Source: Ralstonia sp. RRA (GTDB lineage Bacteria > Pseudomonadota > Gammaproteobacteria > Burkholderiales > Burkholderiaceae). Taken from it: DNA of 64,000 nt. How positions within the stretch are numbered: position 1 is the stretch's first letter; each line of letters begins with the position of its first letter. Below are positions 8,260-17,822 of this stretch, piece by piece. Below the pieces are notes generated by a model. That model saw only the letters and a program-made list of their open reading frames with translations. It searched no databases and was not told the origin of the DNA. The DNA is taken from assembly GCF_037023145.1 (NCBI RefSeq), contig NZ_CP146091.1, positions 1,116,001 to 1,180,000 on the forward strand. The letters are read 5' to 3'. A program made the position numbers and the translations under genes.

Positions 8260-9801
8260 ATGAGCGACAAACTCATTATTTTCGATACCACCTTGCGCGA
8301 CGGCGAGCAGTCCCCCGGTGCGTCGATGACGAAGGAAGAAAAGATCCGCATCGCCAAGCAGCTCGAACGGCTCAAGGTGGACGTGATCGAAGCCGGCTTC
8401 GCGGCCAGCTCCAACGGTGACTTCGAAGCGATTCGCGCAATTGCCCAGTCGGTCAAGGATTCGCGGATTTGCTCGCTGGCGCGTGCGAACGACCGCGACA
8501 TCTCCCGCGCTGCGGAGGCGCTCAAGCCGGCCGGCCAGTTCCGCATCCACACGTTCATCGCCACGTCGGCGCTGCACATGGAGAAGAAGCTGCGCATGAC
8601 GCCGGATCAGGTGTACGAACAGGCGCGCCTGGCCGTGCGCTTTGCACGGCAGTTCACGGATGACATCGAGTTCTCGCCGGAAGACGGCAGCCGCTCGGAC
8701 ATGGACTTCCTCTGCCGCGTGCTGGAAGGCGTGATCGATGAAGGCGCGACCACCATCAACCTGCCGGATACGGTGGGCTATGCGGTGCCGGAAGGCTATG
8801 CCGCGCTGATCCGCTCGGTGCGCGAGCGCATTCCGAATTCCGACAAGGCGATCTGGTCGGTGCATTGCCACGACGATCTGGGCATGGCCGTTGCCAATTC
8901 GCTGACCGCTGTCCAGTTGGGCGGCGCGCGCCAGATCGAATGCACGATCAACGGCCTGGGCGAGCGCGCCGGCAACACCAGCCTCGAAGAGGTGGTGATG
9001 GCCGTCAAGACGCGCCGCGATTACTTCAACCTCGACGTCGGTGTCGATACCACGCAGATCGTGCCGGCCTCCAAGCTGGTCTCGCAGATCACCGGCTTCG
9101 TGGTGCAGCCGAACAAGGCTGTGGTGGGCGCCAACGCCTTCGCACATGCTTCGGGTATCCACCAGGATGGCGTGCTGAAGGCGCGTGATACCTACGAAAT
9201 CATGCGTGCCGAAGACGTGGGCTGGACGGCCAACAAGATCGTTCTCGGCAAGCTCTCGGGCCGCAACGCGTTCAAGCAGCGCTTGCAGGAACTGGGTATC
9301 GAGTTGGACTCCGAAGCCGAGTTGAATGCCGCCTTCACGCGTTTCAAGGAACTGGCCGATCAGAAGGCCGAGATCTTCGACGAAGACATCGTTGCGATCG
9401 TCTCCAACGAAGCACAGCACAGCGAAGGCGAGCACTTCCGCTTCGTGTCGCTGGCGCAGCGTTCGGAAACGGGCGAGCGTCCGCACGCACGCATCGTCTT
9501 TGTTGCCGACGGCAAGGAAGTGACGGGCGAGGCAGAGGGCAACGGCCCGGTCGATGCCACGCTCAACGCCATCGAAAGCAAGGTCGCCAGCGGCGCCGAG
9601 CAACTGCTGTACTCGGTCAATGCCATCACGACCGGCACGCAGGCGCAGGGTGAAGTGACGGTGCGTCTGTCTAAGTCGGGCCGCATCGTCAACGGCGTGG
9701 GCACCGATCCGGACATCGTTGCCGCATCCGCAAAGGCTTACCTGGCCGCGCTGAACAAGCTGCAGGACAAGAGCAGCGAGAAACTCAATCCGCAGATCTG
9801 A
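8260..9801 (+). CDS. leuA: 2-isopropylmalate synthase
   Basis: First committed step of leucine synthesis: acetyl-CoA plus 2-ketoisovalerate to 2-isopropylmalate. The 513-residue protein has an N-terminal TIM barrel (about 4-270) with [39 protein letters not shown] and metal ligands in [16 protein letters not shown] linker carries [12 protein letters not shown]. The C-terminal LeuA allosteric domain (about 390-510) carries the leucine feedback site. AAGGAGCCGCC precedes the ATG. The gene stands alone behind the leuL attenuator, so it has both transcriptional and allosteric leucine control. Confidence 0.97.
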   Translation: MSDKLIIFDTTLRDGEQSPGASMTKEEKIRIAKQLERLKVDVIEAGFAASSNGDFEAIRAIAQSVKDSRICSLARANDRDISRAAEALKPAGQFRIHTFIATSALHMEKKLRMTPDQVYEQARLAVRFARQFTDDIEFSPEDGSRSDMDFLCRVLEGVIDEGATTINLPDTVGYAVPEGYAALIRSVRERIPNSDKAIWSVHCHDDLGMAVANSLTAVQLGGARQIECTINGLGERAGNTSLEEVVMAVKTRRDYFNLDVGVDTTQIVPASKLVSQITGFVVQPNKAVVGANAFAHASGIHQDGVLKARDTYEIMRAEDVGWTANKIVLGKLSGRNAFKQRLQELGIELDSEAELNAAFTRFKELADQKAEIFDEDIVAIVSNEAQHSEGEHFRFVSLAQRSETGERPHARIVFVADGKEVTGEAEGNGPVDATLNAIESKVASGAEQLLYSVNAITTGTQAQGEVTVRLSKSGRIVNGVGTDPDIVAASAKAYLAALNKLQDKSSEKLNPQI

Positions 9802-9987
9802 TTGCGGGTTTCAACGAATACACGCAGGAGTCAGCCCAGACCCCAACACGATCACTACAGAGCGCGCACCCGGTTACCCACCGGAACGCGAAGCGGGTGC
9901 GGCGGCACCGGACACGTCAGGAGCGTGATTTCCGTGCCGGCCGTCTTTGAGAGCAATGTCTGTGAGATCCACGACATGGCCGACCCG

Positions 9988-10024
9988 AACATCCACGCCA
10001 GGTGATGCGCCTCGCGTGGATGTT
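9988..10024. terminator. hairpin between convergent leuA and lipoprotein gene
   Basis: AACATCCACGC (9988-9998) pairs perfectly with GCGTGGATGTT (10014-10024), with AGG/CCT inside. It lies between two convergent genes and may serve both as terminator, but neither strand has a good T-run. The rest of the 236-bp gap 9802-10037 shows no convincing gene. Confidence 0.45.
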
Positions 10025-10037
10025 GCCATTGCAAGGC

Positions 10038-10508
10038 TTAGCGGCTCGAATCGTGATCGTGGTCGTACATCGGGTCGGGGCTGACCTGCGTGAGACGCAC
10101 GACGCCGTCGCGGTCGAAATAGAAGTTCATCAGCGAGGGCCACACGCCCTCGTGCTTGAAGCGGTAGGACCACACCTGCCGATCCATCAGCCGGAAGTAG
10201 GCAGTCTCCTCGGGCTTGCCGAATGTCTGCAGCACATCCTTCTGCGTTGAGGTGCCAACGCGGATCTGCGCAAAATCCATCGTCGTCAGAATCTGCCGGA
10301 ACGAGACGAGCTTGCCACTCGCGTCAACGTCTGCAGCGTAGGTGAATTGTCCGTATGGTTGCGTCGGATACAGCCAGCGCGTGCCTCCGTCGGCGCGAGG
10401 GTATTGCTCGGGTGGTTTGCCAAAACGCGCTTCCACGGCGGAGGCCGGGTGGCCGATCAGTGCCTCCCCCGTTTGAATGGGGTGAGTACGGTACATGCGC
10501 TCATCCAC
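10038..10508 (-). CDS. BamE/SmpA-like lipoprotein body, signal peptide frameshifted off
   Basis: A 156-residue ORF starting at GTG 10508. It resembles small BamE/SmpA-type envelope lipoproteins: ALIGHPASAVEARFGKP and TQKDVLQTFGKPEE are the repeated helix motifs of that fold, followed by strands (MNFYFDRDGVVRLTQ). As it stands it has no signal peptide and a poor ribosome site. A good site (AGGAG), a GTG start and a lipoprotein signal lie just upstream in another frame (10457-10558). Restoring one G in the G5 tract at 10466-10470 would join them. Either the gene is broken, the tract is variable, or the sequence has a one-base error. Confidence 0.75.
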   Translation of the reverse strand: MDERMYRTHPIQTGEALIGHPASAVEARFGKPPEQYPRADGGTRWLYPTQPYGQFTYAADVDASGKLVSFRQILTTMDFAQIRVGTSTQKDVLQTFGKPEETAYFRLMDRQVWSYRFKHEGVWPSLMNFYFDRDGVVRLTQVSPDPMYDHDHDSSR

Positions 10509-10558
10509 GCCAGCGCAATGGCGAGCAGCGCGGTGCGCTGCCAGGTTCGGGTGCCCAC
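10457..10558 (-). pseudogene. detached lipoprotein signal peptide of the 10038-10508 gene
   Basis: From GTG 10558, preceded by AGGAG, the frame encodes 33 residues: a basic start (TRTWQR), a hydrophobic core (ALLAIALAW) and a lipobox-like MSAC ending at Cys22. It then hits a stop at 10457. Adding one G to the G5 run would make the frame continue as CTVLTPFKRGEALIGHP into the downstream ORF. Confidence 0.7.
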
Positions 10559-10660
10559 GATGGTTCTCCTGAATGCCTCAAGTGTAGGGCCTCAGATCGC
10601 CTGGTCGCTTGTGTCGGCATGGCGGGGCGCTTTACCATCCGCGCTTCACGGGGAGTTGCC

Positions 10661-11920
10661 ATGGTGTTTCGTTTGTTTGTGGCCGCGTTGGCGGCCGTTG
10701 GGTTATGCGGCACAGCCGTCGCGCAACCCGAGGCTGCGCCGATCCGGCTGGCATTGATCGAAGGCTTGTCCGGCGCGTTTGCCAACGCGGGGGAGGCTGT
10801 GGATCGCAATCTGCGCTTCGCCATCGAAGGGGTGAATGCACGTGGGGGTGTGAAGCTGCCTGATGGGCGTCATCCGCTTGCGTTGGTGCGCCTGGATAGC
10901 AAGAACACAGTCGATGAATCCTTGCTGCAATTGCAGGCGGCAACCGATGCGGGAATTCGCTTCGTTCTGCAGGGCAACAGTTCGGCAGCTGCGGCTGCGT
11001 TGTCGACGTCGATTTCGCGCTACAACGAGCGGCATCCAGAGTCGCGTGTGCTGTACCTGAACTACGCCGCTGTCGATCCTGCGTTGACCAACGAAGCCTG
11101 CAGCTTCTGGCATTTCCGCTTTGATGCCTCGGCCGATATGCGCATGCATGCGCTGACCGAGGTGATCCGATCTGACAAGTCGGTCAAGAAGGTCTATCTG
11201 ATTGGGCAGGACTACACATTCGGTCGCCAGGTGGCGCAATCGGCGCGTCAGCAATTGAGCGAGAAGCGGCCGGATGTGGCCATTGTTGGCGAGGTGCTGC
11301 ATCCGATCGGCAAGGTGAAGGATTTTGCGCCGTACATCGCGCGTATCGCGGCCTCGGGCGCGGATACGGTCGTTACCGGCAACTGGGGCAATGATCTGAC
11401 GCTGCTGGTCAAGGCCGCGCGCGATGCGGGGCTGAAGGCGCGCTTCTTCACCTTCTACGGCAATTCGCTGGGTGCGCCGGCGGCGATGGGCGAGGCGGGC
11501 GTTGGTCGTGTGGTGGCGGTGGCGGAGTGGCACCCGAATCTTGGCGGCGCCAAGTCTGATGCTGTCTACAAGGCTTTCCGCGCACGCTATCCGGCGCCAG
11601 CAGATGACTATCCGGTGCTTCGCGACCAGATGATGATCGACATGCTGGTCGCCGCCATCGAGCGTGCCGGTACGACCGAGGCAGGCGCCGTGGCACGTGC
11701 GCTGGAAGGCGCATCGCTGGACAATGGTTTTCACCGCATCACGCTGCGCGCGGAGGATCACCAAGCCATCCAACCACTGGTCGCGACGCAGATGGAGCAG
11801 GCAGGCACGCCGGGCACGCCGTTCGATATCGAGGGTTCTGGCTATGGTTTTCGGACGCTGAAAGTGATTCCGGCGGCGCAAACGGCCTTGCCGACGACGT
11901 GCAAGATGACGCGCTACTGA
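10661..11920 (+). CDS. ABC transporter substrate-binding protein, branched-chain amino acid/amide type
   Basis: A 419-residue periplasmic binding protein of the type 1 fold (Leu/Ile/Val or amide family). The signal peptide is residues 1-21 (FVAALAAVGLCGTAVAQ). The mature start APIRLALIEGLSGAFANAGEAVDRNLRFAIEGVN is the typical first strand and helix. GGGGAG precedes ATG 10661; longer in-frame versions overlap the divergent lipoprotein gene. No permease or ATPase gene adjoins it, so it is either an orphan receptor or works with a remote transporter. The ligand cannot be inferred. Confidence 0.85.
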   Translation: MVFRLFVAALAAVGLCGTAVAQPEAAPIRLALIEGLSGAFANAGEAVDRNLRFAIEGVNARGGVKLPDGRHPLALVRLDSKNTVDESLLQLQAATDAGIRFVLQGNSSAAAAALSTSISRYNERHPESRVLYLNYAAVDPALTNEACSFWHFRFDASADMRMHALTEVIRSDKSVKKVYLIGQDYTFGRQVAQSARQQLSEKRPDVAIVGEVLHPIGKVKDFAPYIARIAASGADTVVTGNWGNDLTLLVKAARDAGLKARFFTFYGNSLGAPAAMGEAGVGRVVAVAEWHPNLGGAKSDAVYKAFRARYPAPADDYPVLRDQMMIDMLVAAIERAGTTEAGAVARALEGASLDNGFHRITLRAEDHQAIQPLVATQMEQAGTPGTPFDIEGSGYGFRTLKVIPAAQTALPTTCKMTRY

Positions 11921-11962
11921 CCCGTCCTGTCATACCACTGTCGTCCGGCGGAGGGTTTAGGC

Positions 11963-11968
11963 TATAAT
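11963..11968 (+). promoter_or_regulatory. -10 element of rpsO
   Basis: A perfect TATAAT (11963-11968) lies 114 bp upstream of rpsO with only a weak -35. The leader that follows contains a G-rich segment that could fold as an S15-binding site, though this is not demonstrated by the sequence. Confidence 0.5.
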
Positions 11969-12081
11969 CGCGTTCTTGCTGTCCAGACCGGGTTCGGAAT
12001 GGGGCGGCAAGATTATTGTTCAACACGGCACCGGCGGCGGCCAATCAGGCGCTGCAGTGTCCGCAAGTCAAAGGAATCGAA

Positions 12082-12351
12082 ATGTCCGTTGCTAACATCA
12101 ACAAGCAAGAAATCGTCAAGGATAACGGCCGCAGCGCCAACGATACGGGTAGCCCGGAAGTGCAAGTTGCACTGCTGACGGCCCGCATCAACGAACTGCA
12201 GCCGCACTTCAAGGCGCACATGAAGGACCACCACAGCCGTCGCGGCCTGCTCAAGATGGTGAGCCGTCGCCGTCGTCTGCTGGACTACCTCAAGGGTAAG
12301 GACGCTGACCGTTACACCGCGCTGGTTGCGAAGCTGGGTCTGCGTAAGTAA
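12082..12351 (+). CDS. rpsO: 30S ribosomal protein S15
   Basis: A primary 16S rRNA binding protein of 89 residues, the usual length. It shows the S15 core [26 protein letters not shown] and [23 protein letters not shown]. The start is ATG 12082, preceded by AAAGGAATCGAA; the longer in-frame ORF from 12016 has no homologous N-terminus. It is followed by a strong terminator and then pnp, the conserved rpsO-pnp arrangement. Confidence 0.98.
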   Translation: MSVANINKQEIVKDNGRSANDTGSPEVQVALLTARINELQPHFKAHMKDHHSRRGLLKMVSRRRRLLDYLKGKDADRYTALVAKLGLRK

Positions 12352-12385
12352 TGGTGGGTCTCACGCATCGCGCGTGATGAATAAG

Positions 12386-12424
12386 TGCCTGCGTCAGCGT
12401 GCTGATGCAGGCATTTTGTTTTTG
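12386..12424 (+). terminator. terminator after rpsO
   Basis: TGCCTGCGTCAGC pairs with GCTGATGCAGGCA across a 2-base gap (12386-12413) with one G-T pair, followed by TTTTGTTTTT. A smaller TCACGC/GCGTGA hairpin sits just before it at 12361-12377. Read-through would feed pnp. Confidence 0.88.
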
Positions 12425-12529
12425 GCGGCTGCGTTTGCGGCTGCGCCGGGCAACCGGCAAGTGATGGCAGCCGGCGGGTTCAGTCGATGAAGCGGCTGCC
12501 AGGGACCGGGGGCGGCAGGAAGCAGAGTC

Positions 12530-12582
12530 TTGTGTCATTCCAGCGCGGCGTTGCATACCAGTGCCGCGCTGGAATGGCATAA
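12530..12582 (+). promoter_or_regulatory. long hairpin in the pnp 5' leader, probable RNase III site
   Basis: A perfect 14-bp stem (12536-12549 with 12563-12576, CATTCCAGCGCGGC against its complement) extends outward to about 20 bp with G-U pairs, around a 13-base loop, 90 bp upstream of pnp. No T-run follows. In E. coli the pnp leader has a comparable stem cut by RNase III for autoregulation; the match here is by position and shape only. The remainder of the 321-bp rpsO-pnp gap shows no gene. Confidence 0.65.
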
Positions 12583-12672
12583 AACACACCTCTGCAACCG
12601 CACCGTCTTCCGGAACGAGTTTGTCGCGGCGAAGCGAATGAAGCGCGCCGCGAATACCGAACAGGAGATGCT

Positions 12673-14847
12673 ATGACCATGTTCAATAAGGTCGTCAAAG
12701 AATTCCAATGGGGCGGCCACAAGGTCCGCATGGAAACGGGTGAGATCGCCCGTCAAGCGAGCGGCGCCGTGCTGCTCGACATGGAAGACACCGTCGTGCT
12801 CGCCACCGTGGTGGGCGCCAAGAACCCGAAGCCGGGTCAAGACTTCTTCCCGCTGACCGTCGACTATCTCGAGAAGACCTACGCTGCCGGCAAGATCCCG
12901 GGTGGCTTCTTCAAGCGTGAAGGCCGTCCCTCGGAAAACGAAACGCTGACCTCGCGCCTGATCGATCGTCCGCTGCGTCCGCTGTTCCCGGAAGGCTTCT
13001 ACAACGAAGTCCAGGTCGTCGTGCACGTGCTGTCGATCAACCCGGAAGTGCCGGCTGACATCCCCGCGCTGGTGGCCGCTTCGGCTGCGCTGGCTGTGTC
13101 GGGTCTGCCGTTCAACGGCCCGGTGGGCGCTGCCCGCGTGGGTTACAAGGATGGCCAGTACCTGCTGAACCCGAACCGCGCGCAACTGGCGCATTCGGAG
13201 ATGGACCTGATTGTGGCCGGTACCGAGCGTGCTGTGCTGATGGTTGAATCCGAAGCTAACCAGCTGTCGGAAGAAATCATGCTGGGCGCCGTGGTGTACG
13301 GCCACGAGCAAATGCAGATCGCCATCAACGCGATCCATGACCTGGTGCGCGAAGGCGGCAAGCCCGAGTGGGATTGGCAAGCCGCGCCGAAGAACGAAGC
13401 GCTGGTCGCCAAGGTGTCCGAACTGGGCTTGGCCGATCTGCAAGCCGCTTACCAACTGCGCCAGAAGTCGGCCCGCAGCCAGAAGCTGAAGGAAGTCTAC
13501 AAGTCGGTCGCCGAGAAGCTGGCTGCAGCCGGTGTGGAAGCCGACGGCGTGGAAGTCGACAACATCCTGTTCGAGCTCGAATCGAAGATCGTGCGCGGCC
13601 AGATCCTGAATGGCGAACCGCGTATCGACGGCCGCGACACCCGCACGGTGCGCCCGATCGAGATCCGCTCGTCGGTGCTGCCGCGTGCGCACGGCTCGGC
13701 CCTATTCACGCGTGGTGAAACGCAAGCGCTGGTGGTGGCCGCCCTGGGCACCAAGAGCGACGAGCAGATCATCGACGCGCTGCAAGGCGAGTACCGTGAT
13801 CGCTTCATGCTCCACTACAACATGCCGCCGTTCGCCACGGGCGAAACCGGCCGCGTGGGCAGCCCGAAGCGCCGCGAAATCGGCCACGGCCGCCTGGCCA
13901 AGCGCGCACTGATTCCGGTGCTGCCGGCCGCTGACGAATTCGGTTACACGATCCGTCTGGTGTCGGAAATCACCGAGTCGAACGGTTCGTCGTCGATGGC
14001 TTCCGTTTGCGGCGGCTCGCTGGCACTGATGGACGCTGGCGTGCCCCTCAAGGCGCACGTGGCTGGCGTGGCCATGGGCCTGATCCTGGAAGACAACAAG
14101 TTCGCCGTGCTGACCGACATTCTGGGTGACGAAGATCACCTGGGTGACATGGACTTCAAGGTGGCCGGTACCGACGCGGGTATCACGGCACTGCAGATGG
14201 ACATCAAGGTGCAGGGCATCACCAAGGAAATCATGCAGGTCGCGCTGGCGCAAGCCAAGGAAGGCCGTCTGCATATCCTGGGCAAGATGCAGGCTGCGAT
14301 GGGTGGCGCACGTGCCGAGCTGTCGGAGCACGCTCCGCGCATGATCACGGTCAAGATCAATCCGGAGAAGATCCGCGACGTGATCGGCAAGGGTGGTTCG
14401 ACCATCCAGGCGCTGACCAAGGAAACCGGCTGCACGATCGACATCCAGGAAGACGGCACGATCACCATCGCGTCGACCTCGTCGGAAGGCATGGCCGAAG
14501 CCAAGCGTCGCATCGAAGGCATCACGGCCGAAGCCGAAGTGGGCAAGATCTACAACGGCACCGTGCTCAAGCTGCTGGACTTCGGCGCGATCGTGAACAT
14601 CCTGCCGGGTAAGGACGGTCTGCTGCACATCTCGGAAATCGCCAACGAGCGCGTGAACCAGGTCTCCGACTATGTGAAGGAAGGCCAGGCTGTGCGCGTG
14701 AAGCTGCTGAGCACCGACGAGAAGGGCCGCATGCGTCTGTCGATCAAGGCCGCGAAGGCTGAGGAAGGCGACGTGCCGGCTGCTGCACCGCAAGCGCCGG
14801 GCGCTGGCGATGCCACTTCGCAGCAGCAACAGCAACAACAGCAGTAA
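12673..14847 (+). CDS. pnp: polyribonucleotide nucleotidyltransferase (PNPase)
   Basis: A 3'-5' phosphorolytic RNA exonuclease of the degradosome, 724 residues. Order: first RNase PH domain (about 10-145), helical domain, second catalytic RNase PH domain (about 320-540; [37 protein letters not shown]), KH domain (about 555-615, IGKGGSTIQ) and S1 domain (about 622-692, [19 protein letters not shown]). The tail ends in eight Gln residues encoded by mixed CAG/CAA. AGGAG lies 5 bp before ATG 12673. Control by the upstream hairpin is likely. Confidence 0.97.
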   Translation: MTMFNKVVKEFQWGGHKVRMETGEIARQASGAVLLDMEDTVVLATVVGAKNPKPGQDFFPLTVDYLEKTYAAGKIPGGFFKREGRPSENETLTSRLIDRPLRPLFPEGFYNEVQVVVHVLSINPEVPADIPALVAASAALAVSGLPFNGPVGAARVGYKDGQYLLNPNRAQLAHSEMDLIVAGTERAVLMVESEANQLSEEIMLGAVVYGHEQMQIAINAIHDLVREGGKPEWDWQAAPKNEALVAKVSELGLADLQAAYQLRQKSARSQKLKEVYKSVAEKLAAAGVEADGVEVDNILFELESKIVRGQILNGEPRIDGRDTRTVRPIEIRSSVLPRAHGSALFTRGETQALVVAALGTKSDEQIIDALQGEYRDRFMLHYNMPPFATGETGRVGSPKRREIGHGRLAKRALIPVLPAADEFGYTIRLVSEITESNGSSSMASVCGGSLALMDAGVPLKAHVAGVAMGLILEDNKFAVLTDILGDEDHLGDMDFKVAGTDAGITALQMDIKVQGITKEIMQVALAQAKEGRLHILGKMQAAMGGARAELSEHAPRMITVKINPEKIRDVIGKGGSTIQALTKETGCTIDIQEDGTITIASTSSEGMAEAKRRIEGITAEAEVGKIYNGTVLKLLDFGAIVNILPGKDGLLHISEIANERVNQVSDYVKEGQAVRVKLLSTDEKGRMRLSIKAAKAEEGDVPAAAPQAPGAGDATSQQQQQQQQ
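14821..14844 (+). repeat. CAG/CAA tract encoding the PNPase poly-Gln tail
   Basis: Eight consecutive Gln codons (CAG CAG CAA CAG CAA CAA CAG CAG) directly before the pnp stop. Three-base unit changes here would keep the frame and only lengthen or shorten the tail. Confidence 0.85.
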
Positions 14848-14881
14848 TCGCAGTAAAGGCGGCGGGGTTTCTCGCTACCCA

Positions 14882-14913
14882 AAAACGGCTGGACAGTGTC
14901 CAGCCGTTTTTTT
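14882..14913 (+). terminator. intrinsic terminator of pnp
   Basis: AAAACGGCTGGA (14882-14893) pairs with TCCAGCCGTTTT (14899-14910) and continues as a seven-T run. It is 35 bp after the pnp stop. Confidence 0.93.
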
Positions 14914-14952
14914 GTTTACACTGCGTCGCGACTTCTCCTTTCGCGACCAATC

Positions 14953-15900
14953 ATGAGCCGCCTGTTCGAGCAAAACCGCATCGCCGTCGTCTGGGATTTC
15001 GACAAAACGCTGATCCCGCGCTACATGCAAGAGCCCCTGTTCGAGCGCTTCGGTATCGGCGAGCAGGGTTTCTGGGATGAAGTCGAAGCAGGCTCGAAGG
15101 CCATCGAATCGCGCGGCCAGAAGGTCAATCGTGAAACGTTCTACCTGAATGTGCTACTGCGCCACGTACGCGACGGCCGCATGGGCGGGCTCGATAACGC
15201 CACGCTGCGCGAGTTGGGCACTCAGCTCGAATTTTTCCCCGGCGTGACCGATTTCTTCGAGCGCAGCAAAGCCTGGGTGCGTGACAACGGCGCGTATCAA
15301 GCCTTCGACATCAAGCTCGAACACTACATCGTCAGCACTGGCCTGACGGAGATGATCAAGGGTTCACCCATCGCCCCCTACATCGATGGCGTGTGGGGCT
15401 GCGAATTCTTGGAGGCGCCCGACGCGAACGGTCGCCAGGTCATCTCGGAAGTCATCTACGCCATCGACAACACCACTAAGACGCGTGCGCTGTTTGAGAT
15501 CAACAAGGGCGTCAACAAGCATCCCGAAGCGGTCAATGTGAACTCGTCGATTGCCGAAGACGAGCGCCGCGTGCCGTTCGCCAATATGATCTACGTGGCG
15601 GATGGCCCGAGCGATATTCCAGCGTTCTCGGTGGCGCGCAAGGGCGGCGGCCGCACGTATGCGGTCTACAACCCCGAGAGCCCGCGCTCGTTCGAGCAGG
15701 CCGACAACCTGCGTGCCGATGATCGCGTCGACATGCTCGGCCCGGCCGACTATCGCGCCGGCTCGCCCACCGAGATGTGGCTCAAGTTGCATATTGGCAA
15801 GATCGCTGACGCCATCGTCCACGGCAAGCAAGAGATTCTGCGCGAGACATCGCGCGGCATCCCGCAGCACTTCGTTGAGCCAAAGCGCAGCGCTTCGTAA
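14953..15900 (+). CDS. HAD-superfamily hydrolase
   Basis: A 315-residue haloacid dehalogenase-like phosphatase. Motif I is VVWDFDKTLIP (about residues 11-21, nucleophile Asp and acid/base Asp) and motif IV is VADGPSDIPAFSV, typical of C1-capped HAD phosphatases related to phosphoserine phosphatase. A central segment (about 100-200) would be the cap. The start ATG 14953 is preferred over 14896, which lies in the pnp terminator. It is followed 20 bp later by a quinone oxidoreductase gene. Substrate unknown. Confidence 0.85.
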   Translation: MSRLFEQNRIAVVWDFDKTLIPRYMQEPLFERFGIGEQGFWDEVEAGSKAIESRGQKVNRETFYLNVLLRHVRDGRMGGLDNATLRELGTQLEFFPGVTDFFERSKAWVRDNGAYQAFDIKLEHYIVSTGLTEMIKGSPIAPYIDGVWGCEFLEAPDANGRQVISEVIYAIDNTTKTRALFEINKGVNKHPEAVNVNSSIAEDERRVPFANMIYVADGPSDIPAFSVARKGGGRTYAVYNPESPRSFEQADNLRADDRVDMLGPADYRAGSPTEMWLKLHIGKIADAIVHGKQEILRETSRGIPQHFVEPKRSAS

Positions 15901-15920
15901 CCCATACCGAATCGATTCCC

Positions 15921-16925
15921 ATGAAAGCGATTGAAATCACCCAGTACGGCGGCCCTGAAGTCCTGAAGCTCGGGGAGCGTCCGATGCCTGAGCCCAAGGC
16001 CGGCGAAGTGCTGATCCGCGTGCGCGCGGCCGGCGTGAATCGGCCGGATGTTTTCCAGCGTATGGGCAACTATCCGGTGCCACCGGGCGCCTCTGATATT
16101 CCGGGGCTGGAAGTGGCTGGAGAAATCGTCGGCGGCGATCTGTCACACGCGGATAACCGCTACGGCCTGAAGGCTGGCGACCGCGTATGCGCGCTCGTGC
16201 AAGGCGGCGGCTATGCCGAGTTCTGCACGGCGCCGGTTGGTCAGGTGCTGCCGGTGCCTGCGGGGTTGACCGACGTCGAGGCCGCCGCGCTGCCGGAGAA
16301 CTACTTCACTGTGTGGTCGAACGTGTTCGATCGCGGCTTGCTGGGCCAGGGCCCGCACGGCAAGGATGAGACCCTGCTCGTGCAGGGCGGCTCCAGCGGC
16401 ATTGGCACGACGGCGATCCAGATGGCATCCGCACTCGGTTATCGCGTGTTTGCCACGGCCGGTAGCGACGACAAATGCGCTGCGTGCGTTGAGTTGGGGG
16501 CCGCGCGCGCCATCAACTACAAAACGGAAGACTTCGCCGAGATCGTCAAGGCCGAGACCGGGCGGGGCGTTGACGTGGTGCTCGACATGGTTGGTGGCAG
16601 CTATGTCGCACGCGAGATTGCCTGCGCGGCCGACGATGGCCGCATCGTGCTGATCGCGCTGCTGGGCGGCGCCAAGGCCGAAGTGCCGCTGGGCGACATT
16701 CTGCGCCGACGCATTACGCTCACGGGGTCGACGTTGCGCCCGCGCCCGGTGGCCTTCAAGGCGGCAATCGCCAGCCACCTTTACGAGCATGTGTGGCCGC
16801 TGCTGGCATCAGGCCGCATCAAGCCCGTCATCCACGAGGAGATGCCGGCCGCGCAGGCAGCACAGGCGCACGCCTTGATGGAGTCGAGCGCACACATCGG
16901 CAAGATCATGTTGGTTTGGGATTGA
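15921..16925 (+). CDS. NAD(P)H-quinone oxidoreductase, zinc-free MDR family
   Basis: A 334-residue medium-chain dehydrogenase/reductase of the PIG3/QOR type. The N-terminal GroES-like domain has MKAIEITQYGGPEVL and AAGVNRPDVFQRMGNYP...PGLEVAGEI. The Rossmann domain has the AxxGxxG-type signature in LVQGGSSGIGTTAIQMA and a YRVFATAGSDDK cofactor loop. The Cys ligands for structural zinc are absent. It probably reduces quinones or electrophilic enones with NADPH. It shares an operon-like spacing with the upstream HAD gene. Confidence 0.9.
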   Translation: MKAIEITQYGGPEVLKLGERPMPEPKAGEVLIRVRAAGVNRPDVFQRMGNYPVPPGASDIPGLEVAGEIVGGDLSHADNRYGLKAGDRVCALVQGGGYAEFCTAPVGQVLPVPAGLTDVEAAALPENYFTVWSNVFDRGLLGQGPHGKDETLLVQGGSSGIGTTAIQMASALGYRVFATAGSDDKCAACVELGAARAINYKTEDFAEIVKAETGRGVDVVLDMVGGSYVAREIACAADDGRIVLIALLGGAKAEVPLGDILRRRITLTGSTLRPRPVAFKAAIASHLYEHVWPLLASGRIKPVIHEEMPAAQAAQAHALMESSAHIGKIMLVWD

Positions 16926-16941
16926 GTTCAAGGCGCCAAAA

Positions 16942-16971
16942 TTGACCCCGTTTTTGCCGCCACGGTAGAAT
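16942..16971 (+). promoter_or_regulatory. promoter of tpiA-secG
   Basis: TTGACC (16942-16947), an 18-bp spacer and TAGAAT (16966-16971), 39 bp before the GTG start of tpiA. Confidence 0.65.
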
Positions 16972-17010
16972 GCCGGGTTTATTTGACAGTCGACCGGGCG
17001 GAACAAGAAC

Positions 17011-17757
17011 GTGAACGCAAGACCGAAGCTGGTGGTAGGCAACTGGAAGCTGCATGGCAGCCTGAACACCAATGCCGCGCTGCTTGAGCAGATCAAGGCC
17101 GCAGGCAAGACCAACGCCACGCTGGCAGTGTGTGCGCCGTTCCCGTATCTGGCCCAATGCCAGTCGCTGCTCGCGGGTTCAGCGGTGGGCTGGGGCGCGC
17201 AAGATGTGTCGGCTGAAACGCGCGGCGCGTTCACCGGTGAAGTGGCGGCATCGATGCTGTCGGAATTTGGCTGCGGCTACGCAATCGTCGGTCACTCGGA
17301 GCGTCGCACGTATCACGGTGAAACCGATGCGCAAGTGGCGATCAAGGCACTGCGCGCGCTGGAGCATGGCATCACCCCGATCGTCTGTGTGGGCGAAACG
17401 CTGGCACAACGTGAGGCGGGCGAAACCGAGCAAGTCGTGGGTCGCCAACTGGATGCGGTGCTGGAAGTGCTGTCGATCGAGCAACTGGGTCGCATCGTCG
17501 TGGCCTACGAGCCGGTCTGGGCGATCGGCACTGGCAAGACTGCAACCAGCGAGCAGGCGCAGGCCGTGCACGCTTTCCTGCGCGCACGCATTGCAGCCCG
17601 TGATGCGGGTGTGGCACAGCGTCTGCAGATTCTGTACGGCGGCAGCGTCAAGCCTGACAACGCGGGCGAGTTGTTTGCGATGGCGGACATCGATGGCGGC
17701 CTGATCGGCGGCGCATCGCTGAAGGCCGAAGATTTCCTGGCGATCGGTCGCGCTTGA
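17011..17757 (+). CDS. tpiA: triosephosphate isomerase
   Basis: Interconverts dihydroxyacetone phosphate and glyceraldehyde 3-phosphate in glycolysis and gluconeogenesis. The 248-residue TIM barrel has the substrate Lys13 in VGNWKLHGS, the catalytic His in [12 protein letters not shown], the catalytic Glu in [15 protein letters not shown] and the phosphate loop [11 protein letters not shown]. It starts at GTG 17011; no ATG fits the barrel's first strand. secG follows 65 bp later, and tpiA-secG adjacency is common in bacteria. Confidence 0.97.
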   Translation: MNARPKLVVGNWKLHGSLNTNAALLEQIKAAGKTNATLAVCAPFPYLAQCQSLLAGSAVGWGAQDVSAETRGAFTGEVAASMLSEFGCGYAIVGHSERRTYHGETDAQVAIKALRALEHGITPIVCVGETLAQREAGETEQVVGRQLDAVLEVLSIEQLGRIVVAYEPVWAIGTGKTATSEQAQAVHAFLRARIAARDAGVAQRLQILYGGSVKPDNAGELFAMADIDGGLIGGASLKAEDFLAIGRA

Positions 17758-17822
17758 GCGGGTGATCGAGGTTGCAGCATGCGGCGCATGTGCAACCGCA
17801 ACATATTATTGAGAGAAACGAA

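Noticed and set aside
8032..9603. 523-codon open frame antisense to leuA
   Set aside because: Shadow of leuA; it also runs through the attenuator.
9802..10005. 67-codon ORF directly after leuA
   Set aside because: No ribosome site, low-complexity Arg/Thr composition and overlap with a hairpin; not credible as a gene.
11970..12015. G-rich leader before rpsO looking like part of an rRNA or tRNA
   Set aside because: GGGTTCGGAAT resembles a T-arm but no complete tRNA or 5S structure can be built.
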